Part shown: one piece after another, positions 26,691 through 33,900 of the stretch
Layout: every line of letters starts with the position of its first letter
Numbering within the stretch: position 1 is the first letter of the stretch
DNA from: Streptomyces sp. HSG2
GTDB lineage: Bacteria; Actinomycetota; Actinomycetes; Streptomycetales; Streptomycetaceae
Direction: 5' to 3'
NCBI RefSeq assembly: GCF_016598575.1
Contig: NZ_CP066801.1
Coordinates: 2,108,001-2,172,000, forward strand
Length of the DNA: 64,000 nt
The notes under the pieces: model-generated
The model's database searches: none
The model's input: only the letters and a program-made list of their open reading frames with translations
Told to the model about the DNA's origin: nothing
Translations under genes and position numbers: made by a program

Positions 26691-27101
26691 ATGGCGATTC
26701 AGCCTGACAACGACGCCACCCGAGAAAGCAGTTGGCTTCCATACGGCATCGCTGCCCTAAAGATCTCTTTCGTATTGTCCCTGTTCCGAATTTTCGCCCC
26801 ATCCTTCTCGGAAGAGATGCTTGGAATCGAGGGCGTGCCTTATCCGACATGGGAGTGGGTTCTCTTCTCGATCACTCCAGTGATGCTTGTGTGCTTGAGC
26901 CGATCTCCAGCCAACTGGCTCACTCTGAGGGGCGAAATCGATCTCGTATGGTGGGCACTTGGCTATAATCTCGCTTACGCGATCATTTTCGCTTTGACCA
27001 TGGGGTCCGAAATCCTGTGGGTGGCTGTGCTGCTCAGCAGCATTGGCGCAGCGATGGTCATGTACTCAAACCACAGGAATACGCGTGGGGCCGAAGAGTA
27101 A
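26691..27101 (+). CDS. Small polytopic membrane protein (locus B)
   Basis: 136 residues from ATG 26691, 16 bases after the effector-like stop. Four hydrophobic segments: about 18-38, 52-70, 85-102 and 105-125 (GSEILWVAVLLSSIGAAMVM). It takes the position held in locus A by the 438-residue membrane protein but shows no clear sequence similarity to it. Small membrane proteins right after toxin genes are often immunity proteins; that is inference from position. Confidence 0.65.
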   Translation: MAIQPDNDATRESSWLPYGIAALKISFVLSLFRIFAPSFSEEMLGIEGVPYPTWEWVLFSITPVMLVCLSRSPANWLTLRGEIDLVWWALGYNLAYAIIFALTMGSEILWVAVLLSSIGAAMVMYSNHRNTRGAEE

Positions 27102-27762
27102 AGCAGACAGAAATCTGGCAGGAGATCCGCCTGCAACGGGATACCGGATCATGTTGCCTATGAAATGGGCTCACATTCCACTACGCCAAGGAACCGATCG
27201 TGTCATTCAACAGATTTTGAACGAATCCTTTTCGGCAATCCCAGAGCATCTCCCATCGAGTAAGATTCGCTCTTACAAGAAGGACGTTGCCGAGCAGCTC
27301 AAGGCCGCAGTCGTCCAGGCCCAGAAGCGCAACGGACTGGACATATACTTGCCTGTCAAGGGTCTCGATGAACGAGAATTCGGCTTGGGAGCCTCCATCT
27401 TCGTCACCGAGGCTCTCCTTCCAGGCAAGAAACGAAATGATGCGGGTCCCTACCGACCTGTTGACATTGCTGCGCAACTTCTGGCGCGCGGAAATTCAAA
27501 AAGTGTCGATACCACTGTAGGTGAAATCGACGGTTCAGTTGCCGTGCGGCGCGATTCTGTTGTCGGTCCCGACCCTGATAGCGCCATCGATACCGCATCC
27601 CGCCGAATCGAATACATTGCCGCCGTCCCCAACGCGTCCCGTAGATGGCTCATCCTCGCATTCTCGACTATCGGAGCGGGCGATCCGCGGGACGACCTTG
27701 CGGAGATTCTCGTCGAATGGTTCGATGCCGTCATGGAAACTTTTAGGTGGCAGTATTCATGA
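27085..27762 (+). CDS. Conserved protein alpha (locus B)
   Basis: 225 residues from GTG 27085 (AGGA site 6 bases upstream, 17-base overlap with the membrane gene). I prefer this to ATG 27151 because the upstream residues align with locus A alpha (DPPATGYRIMLPMKWAHIPL against TPPSDYQVILPEGWFRILL). Layout: N-terminal strand-helix, a basic helix (KIRSYKKDVAEQLKAAVVQA), a beta-rich middle (GLDIYLPVKG and ASIFVTEALL), and the hallmark C-terminus RRWLILAFST, then AEILVEWFDAVMETFRW. No signal peptide or membrane helix, so probably cytosolic. Function unknown; conserved beside T7SS-signal proteins, so a chaperone or adaptor role is possible. Confidence 0.75.
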   Translation: MGPKSKADRNLAGDPPATGYRIMLPMKWAHIPLRQGTDRVIQQILNESFSAIPEHLPSSKIRSYKKDVAEQLKAAVVQAQKRNGLDIYLPVKGLDEREFGLGASIFVTEALLPGKKRNDAGPYRPVDIAAQLLARGNSKSVDTTVGEIDGSVAVRRDSVVGPDPDSAIDTASRRIEYIAAVPNASRRWLILAFSTIGAGDPRDDLAEILVEWFDAVMETFRWQYS

Positions 27763-28376
27763 ACGAAGAATTTTGGCCGATCATCGACATTGAGTACGTG
27801 CCCGACCACCCTTGGGTGATCGTCCCGCCCCGGTCCGGCCCATCCGCTCCTTTCGACGAGTGGTACGACATCGACTCATCTGCTCTGGATTACGCCGAAG
27901 ACCTGTGGGCTGATCGAGAACTCGATCCGGGGAAGGACGGTGTTTCTTTCGTGGGTGAGACCATAGCCAAATGTGCCAAGACTTTCTGTCCCCCCGAGTC
28001 AGACCACTGGCTTTTCCTGCACATGGATCATCCCCTGGATATTCCACTACCAGTACTCGCGGCAATCGGCAGGGCAGAAGGAACTCGTGATACGACGCTG
28101 CGGGCACTTACCGAGGCCGACGACAAGAACTCGGTGGAAACTCCCGTGGTCAAGAGCTTCACTTCGCCATATCTCGGCGAGGGCCTGACCACGTTTCGGT
28201 ACGTCCCTCAAGAAGAATCAGATAATCTTATCGCGTGCGTTAGATACGCATGGCGAGTAGAAGAACATGATGCGGATGTCGTGATGTGGACCGCGACCGA
28301 GGAGGCTTACCGAATTATCGAAACTGCGGAAGACCTGGATGATCTGGCTCGTTCACTCGCGATCTTTATACCGTGA
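27759..28376 (+). CDS. Conserved protein beta (locus B)
   Basis: 205 residues from ATG 27759, coupled to alpha by ATGA and preceded by TTAGGTGG (GTG 27747 is an alternative start). Rich in Trp, Asp and Pro: HPWVIVPPRSG near the start, DHWLFLHMDHPLDIPLPVLA in the middle, then LIACVRYAWRVEEHDADVVM and an acidic terminal helix (ETAEDLDDLARSLAI). Diverged paralogue of the broken locus A beta. Cytosolic by appearance, no recognised catalytic motif. The codon bias is weaker than in the flanking core genes. Confidence 0.7.
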   Translation: MNEEFWPIIDIEYVPDHPWVIVPPRSGPSAPFDEWYDIDSSALDYAEDLWADRELDPGKDGVSFVGETIAKCAKTFCPPESDHWLFLHMDHPLDIPLPVLAAIGRAEGTRDTTLRALTEADDKNSVETPVVKSFTSPYLGEGLTTFRYVPQEESDNLIACVRYAWRVEEHDADVVMWTATEEAYRIIETAEDLDDLARSLAIFIP

Positions 28377-28463
28377 TCTCTACGTTTGACGGGATCGACG
28401 GTTCGGCTTCGATTCCGGATTCGCGGCGTTTGGCTTCTGCGCCGCCATCTCTAGGAGTAATCA

Positions 28464-29114
28464 GTGCATTCTCGCACTCTTTCGGCTGTCACACTGGCCC
28501 TATCCGCATCATTTTTCCTCACCGCTTGTGGCGCAGCAGATTCCGGACCGGATGAATCAGGTGACAGTAGCATCAAGGGAGCGGAGTCAGCTATCAGTGC
28601 GCCGCCTCTTCCTGCCTCGACTCCCGCGATTGAGCGACCCGACATGACGCTGCCAGAAGATGTGGACGAGACTTTCGAGGACTGGGAAACTGGTGACTCG
28701 ACTGTGGATGCAGTACTGATCGATGCGGCTAATGCTCAAACTGCGGTCACCTTCTCGGTAACACAGGGGAATCCGGAATCCGATGGATTGAAGTTCTACC
28801 AAATCGGTACGGCGCTGGCCGGGAGTCAAGACTGGGTGAAGGATATCGTGGACTCCGGCCTGACTTATTCCGGATCGGCATCCTATTTCGCACCGGAGGT
28901 GGAGATCTTCGACGAAAAATCAGCGGCTGTCACCTACTGCGCAGATGAGCGCACAGCCTTCAACAAGAACCGTCAAACCGGAGAGGTGGATGAAATCCCC
29001 CCGTCGGACGACTCGTTTGTGCGCTACAGCACGCGTCTCGAAAAGGGCGAGAATGGAGTTTGGCAGACAAGCAAGCTTGAATCCGAGCGCGGTAATCCGA
29101 CATGCATTCGATGA
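28464..29114 (+). CDS. Lipoprotein of the lipoprotein/secreted pair (locus B)
   Basis: 216 residues from GTG 28464, with an AGGAG site. The signal peptide ends at lipobox FLTAC with Cys22, then a Ser/Gly/Pro linker to about 55. The mature domain has conserved ATG-like stretches shared with 1461-2129, including AAVTYCADERTAFNKNRQTGEV against VEVTFCSDSTYFYGKEVDTG. It ends with a Cys two residues before the C-terminus. The stop overlaps the start of the secreted partner. Probably attached to the outer face of the membrane; role unknown. Confidence 0.8.
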   Translation: MHSRTLSAVTLALSASFFLTACGAADSGPDESGDSSIKGAESAISAPPLPASTPAIERPDMTLPEDVDETFEDWETGDSTVDAVLIDAANAQTAVTFSVTQGNPESDGLKFYQIGTALAGSQDWVKDIVDSGLTYSGSASYFAPEVEIFDEKSAAVTYCADERTAFNKNRQTGEVDEIPPSDDSFVRYSTRLEKGENGVWQTSKLESERGNPTCIR

Positions 29115-30145
29115 AAAGCTACCGTTACCTTCTCCTCTCATTCATGACAACGAACGTCTTGGTATTCTCGTCGGGTATGGCTTTCGCTTGGGGAAGTGCT
29201 GGCTCCAATGGTGAGCAGAGTGATACTCGTGGAATGACGAGCGCCGATTCTGTCGCTTCACGCGTCGAGTACCGGATGTCCGTGAACCTCGCAGGGACCG
29301 AGGGCGCTGCAAAGGTCCAGCCCACCAACGACTGGACTCCTCCGGCATGCTGGTACGAACCGCGAACTGCCGAGGAATTCGCTCGCCATGTCGAGGCGGT
29401 TTATGCGAAAACGATCGAGTCGCCAGGTCAGCACGGCTACGCGAAGGTAGCCGTGGGAGAGTTCCGCAAAGAATACAGCGAGGGGAAGTACGAGAACTAC
29501 AATCAAGGCAAGAGCGATGAAGGATCTTGGTGGGTGTCCGTGCGAGATGAATCTCGGTGGATGGAAGCGGCAGCTCAGGCCTGTGACAGGCCGCCGCAAT
29601 GGGTGGAGAATGGCGAAACCCCTGATGCCCCTGAGGCGATCACGCCTCAGGTCCTGGCCGAACTGGCTTACAACCAGGTCCGGCTTCCCTCGGTTGAGGT
29701 TTCCCTGGCCCCCCAGGGCGCTGCGAAGGTCAACCTGCCGACGTGGGCCTGGCTGGACTCGGAGCGCTTCCAGGAGGTTTCCGTGACGGCCTCGCTGGAC
29801 GTGGGGGGCCTGCACATCGAGGCCACCACGACGGCTACTCCGGTCTCTCTCGGGCTGGAGCCCGGGACTCCCGACGCACGGACCCATCCCGGCTCGGGTG
29901 AGTGCCCCATCGACGCCGACGGGTCCATCGGGCGGCCCTACACCGCCGGGCAGGCCGACCGGGAGCCACCCTGCGGCGTCACCTACCTCAGAGCTTCCGG
30001 GGAGTCCGGCTACGACCTTCACGCGACCGTCACCTGGGACATCTCCTGGACCGGTACGGGAGGCGCGGGAGGCGACCTGCCGGACGGCACCTTCGGCGGC
30101 GAACAGACCGTCGTCGTCCAGGAGATCCAGTCCGTCAACCGTTGA
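29111..30145 (+). CDS. Secreted protein of the pair (locus B)
   Basis: 344 residues from ATG 29111 (ATGA overlap with the lipoprotein; ATG 29102 also in frame). Signal peptide to about residue 26 (FMTTNVLVFSSGMAFA). The mature protein shares block after block with 2120-3211: TPPACWYEP, WVENGE, KVNLPTWAWLD, TPVSLGLEPGTPDARTHPGS, GRPYTAGQ, PPCGVTYL, and the final EIQSVNR. Conserved cysteines suggest extracellular disulfides. Only the pairing and export are clear; no enzymatic motif is visible. The gene starts in low-GC sequence and ends in normal high-GC sequence, so the right edge of the atypical DNA falls inside it. Confidence 0.8.
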   Translation: MKSYRYLLLSFMTTNVLVFSSGMAFAWGSAGSNGEQSDTRGMTSADSVASRVEYRMSVNLAGTEGAAKVQPTNDWTPPACWYEPRTAEEFARHVEAVYAKTIESPGQHGYAKVAVGEFRKEYSEGKYENYNQGKSDEGSWWVSVRDESRWMEAAAQACDRPPQWVENGETPDAPEAITPQVLAELAYNQVRLPSVEVSLAPQGAAKVNLPTWAWLDSERFQEVSVTASLDVGGLHIEATTTATPVSLGLEPGTPDARTHPGSGECPIDADGSIGRPYTAGQADREPPCGVTYLRASGESGYDLHATVTWDISWTGTGGAGGDLPDGTFGGEQTVVVQEIQSVNR

Positions 30146-30279
30146 CGGTCCCCGACCGCCCGCCCCCGCTCGGACCACTCGGGACCACGCCGCATGGGCA
30201 CGGTGGCCGCCCGGCCGACGGGTGGGAGTTCGCGCCGTCCACCCGCCGACCGAAGCCCGGGCGGCCCGGGCCGCCCGCG

Positions 30280-30582
30280 TCAGCGACTGCGGATCGACTG
30301 GGCCAGCTCCTGGTCCATCGCCTCGAACTTGTCGGCCGCCATGGTCAGGTACTGTCCCATGCCGTCCAGGCCGTCCAGCGTCGTCTTCGCCCCGTTGGTG
30401 AACTCCTCGAAGTTCTCGTCGAACGCCTGGGACGAACTCTTGGTGACGTAGCCGGACTGCACCAGGTTGTTGATGTACTTGCGAAGGCCGTCGAGCTTCT
30501 CCTGAAGCCGCTCCTTCTCCCTGACGACATGCCGCGAGGCTTCCCGCATCTCCTCGTATGTGACGTCAAGATCCTTGGCCAT
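30280..30582 (-). CDS. WXG100-family T7SS substrate-like protein
   Basis: 100 residues from ATG 30582, the exact usual family length. A helix-turn-helix hairpin: helix 1 is about 5-40, the turn region is VQSGYVTKSSSQAF (the WXG position reads QSG, lacking the Trp), helix 2 is about 55-95 with a late F-x(4)-D/E secretion-like pattern (DKFEAMDQEL). Divergent from eccC, sharing the 348-base promoter region 30583-30930. WXG100 dimers are exported by, and activate, the EccC ATPase. Confidence 0.88.
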   Translation of the reverse strand: MAKDLDVTYEEMREASRHVVREKERLQEKLDGLRKYINNLVQSGYVTKSSSQAFDENFEEFTNGAKTTLDGLDGMGQYLTMAADKFEAMDQELAQSIRSR

Positions 30583-30930
30583 GTGACCGCTTCCTCTCAA
30601 CCCGCCGCAGGGCCGACCCCCGTGGCTCCCTGTCCGCGGACGGCCCGCCCCCGTGGGGAACTCCCCGACCGACGCCGGGGCCCGTCGATGGGTCCGGTCC
30701 CGCCCGTCAGGTCTGATCGTCCGCTCGTGCGGCAGCAGCTTACGATGTCCGGCTGAGCGTCACATGCCAAGCTGTACAACGGGGTTGGTGCCCGCCGACC
30801 CCCCACGTCCCGGCATATCCGACCATGTTCGCACCCCTGTCGCCCCGTTGTCGCGGCGCGAGGGGCAGCCGATATCGTCGGCGGGTATGCCGAGCCGCGA
30901 AAGCGGCCGACGGGGCCTTGGGGGACGAGC
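30583..30930. promoter_or_regulatory. Divergent promoter region between WXG100 gene and eccC
   Basis: About 350 bases without a gene, between two genes read outward. It must carry promoters for both. I cannot assign a specific -35/-10 pair, and there is no evident operator dyad. Confidence 0.45.
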
Positions 30931-33900
30931 GTGCGCCTGACTCTGACCGTTGTCGACCCCTTGGGCGGGCAAGCCGCCGATGTCGTGCTCGACGCCGATC
31001 CCGAGTCCACCGTGGGGGACATCTCGGCGGAGTTGGCCCGTCGGCTTGGCCTCGGGAACGCTGCCCGGGTCGTCCCGATCGACCAACAGCGTCGAGGCGG
31101 TGCGACCGCCTCACCCGGAAACGTCGGCGCCGAGTTCCCGGGGACGGCCTCACCGCATGTCGGCACGGCAGCCCTCGCCCCTCGCGAGGCCGCGGCCGTC
31201 CCCCGCAACGCGCCGCGGGTGTACGTGGACGGCTACGCGGTCGACCCCTCGGCGACCGTCGTCGGCTCGCCGCTGCGCGAGGGCGCCGTCGTCAGTCTCC
31301 AGGACCCCAGTGGCTGTCTGCCCGGCGAGCCGAGCGGGCTGGTCGAGCTGCGCGTGGTCGGCGGCCCGGACGCCGGGACCGTGCACCGACTCGGCGTGGG
31401 CAGGTACGACATCGGCAGGGGCCCAGCCGCCTACATCCGGGTCGACGACCCCGAGTTGGACGAACGCGCCCTCACACTCACCGTCGCGTCCGACGGCACC
31501 TGCGGGGTGTGGGCGCACTCCTCCGTCGAGAGCGTGACCCTCGACGGCGCGCCGCTGACCGACGACGCCGATGCCGGCGGGAACGGCACGCCGGACGACG
31601 GGGAGTCCGGGAAGAGGCGTCCGGGCCGGAAGGGGCGGCGGGCCGGGGCGAGAGGGACGGGCCGAGGGCGCGGCGCGGGCGGCGGGACTGCCGCGAGTGG
31701 GGAGGGGCGCGGCGGCCGGGTCCGACGCGAACGCTCGGGGGGGCTCGCGGGGCGGGGGCCCTCGCTCGACGGCGGCGTCCGCAGACCGGGCGGCCGGGGG
31801 CTCGGCGGGCGAAGGGACCCGGGGCACGACGCACGTGACGGCGGACCGGAGGGACCCCGCCACGGGGACGGAAGGGGGACGTCGGACGGGGCACGGACAC
31901 GGGCCGGCGGTGTCCTCCGATTCGGCGGAAAGGGGTTCGGCGGAAGGAGGAGGGCGGCCGTCGAGGGGAGCGGCGCCGACGGGCCGCCGGAGGTGTTCGA
32001 CTGGCCGCTGGGCGGGCAGATCGCGGTGGGGAACACGCTGGTCGAACTGGCCCGGTACACCCCACCCGACGCCGCGCTCAAGTGGTCGGACGACGGCATC
32101 GGGCTGGACTACAACCGTCCGCCGCGGCTGCGTCCGCCGGAGCGGCAGACGAGCTTCCGACTTCCGGCGGCACCACGGGAGTTCGAGGCTCGGCCTCTGC
32201 CGTGGTTGATGGCGCTCACCCCGTTGGTCGCCGCGGTGGTCTCGGTCATGATCTTCCAGCGGTGGTACTACCTGATCATGGCGGGGCTGAGTCCGCTGAT
32301 CCTGTTCGCCCAGTACTTCAACGACAAGAAGCACGGCCGCGTCTCGCACGCCAGGCAGGTGCGGGAGTTCCGGGAGCAGAAGGCCCGTATCGAGCGGGAC
32401 GCCCAAGACGCGCTGGTCGTCGAGCGGGACGATCGACGACACGCGATCCCCGACCCCGGGCGGGTGTTGTCGGTGGCGACGGGGCCGCGCACCCGCCTGT
32501 GGGAGCGGCGCAGAACCGACCGGGACCATCTGCTGATGCGGTTCGGCACCGGGCGACTGCCCTCCGAGGTCGTACTGGACGATCCCGAGCAGGACGACCA
32601 CCGGCGCCAGATCACCTGGAGCATCGAGAACGCGCCCGTCGCCCTCTCCTTGCGCGGCCTCGGGGTCATCGGGGTGGCCGGACCGGGGGACTCGGCGCGC
32701 GCCCTGGGGCGCTGGGCCGTGGCCCAGACAGCGGCCCTGCACAGCCCGATGGACGTACGGATCTACGTCCTCAGCGAACAGGCGGCGCGGGATTCCTGGG
32801 ACTGGGTGCGGTGGCTGCCGCACGTGCGGCCGTCCGGCGGACAGGACGTGAGCGCGTTGATCGGCACCGACGCGGAGACCGTCGGGGCCCGAGTCGGCGA
32901 ACTCACGCGGATCCTGGACGCGCGGAAGAAGGCGGCCGAGGAGAAGCGGGCTTCCGGCGGGGCGTCGTTCGCCGATCCGGACATCGTCGTCGTCTGGGAC
33001 GGCTCGCGTCGGCTCCGCTCGCTGCCGGGTGTGGTCCGGCTGCTGCGCGAGGGGCCGTCCGTGTCGATGTACGCACTGTGCGTGGACACCGAGGAACGGT
33101 TCCTCCCCGGCGAGTGCCAGGCGTTCGTGGTCGCCGAGCCGACGGTCCCCGAGGAGTCCTCGCGCTCCGCGCGTCCGGCCGAGACGCCCGTGCCCGCCGG
33201 CGGATTCCCCTCCTTCCACGCCTGGCACGCGGGGGCGGCCCGCCTGGGCGACGACGACGGCCGGGGCGAGCGGCGGCCGGGGGCCCTGCGGTTGCGCGTG
33301 GAGGAGGCCGGCTCGGAGCGGCTGACCGGGGTGCGGCCGGACTTCGTGACGGGGGCGTGGTGCCTGCGTCTGGCCCGGTCCATGGCGCCGCTGCGGGACA
33401 TCAGCGGCGAGAGCGAGGATTCGGCGTTGCCGGGCTCCAGTCGACTGCTGGACGTCCTGCGGCTGGATCCGCCGACCGGCGAGGAGGTGGCGGTCCGGTG
33501 GCGGGCGGGCGGGCAGTCGACCCTGGCCGTGATCGGCGAGTCCTACGACGGTCCCTTCGGTGTCGACCTGCGCAAGGACGGCCCGCACGGGCTGATCGCG
33601 GGAACCACCGGCTCCGGCAAGTCCGAACTGTTGCAGACGATCGTCGCCGCCTTGGCCGTGGCCAACACCCCGGAGAACATGACCTTCGTCCTGGTCGACT
33701 ACAAGGGCGGGTCGGCGTTCAAGGACTGCGTGAAGCTCCCGCACACCGTCGGCATGGTCACCGACCTCGACGCGCACCTGGTGGAGCGGGCCCTGGAGTC
33801 GCTGGGAGCGGAGCTGAGGCGGCGGGAGCACATCCTGGCCGCCGCCGACGCCAAGGACATCGAGGACTACCAGGACCTGGTGCGCCGCGACCCCTCTCAC

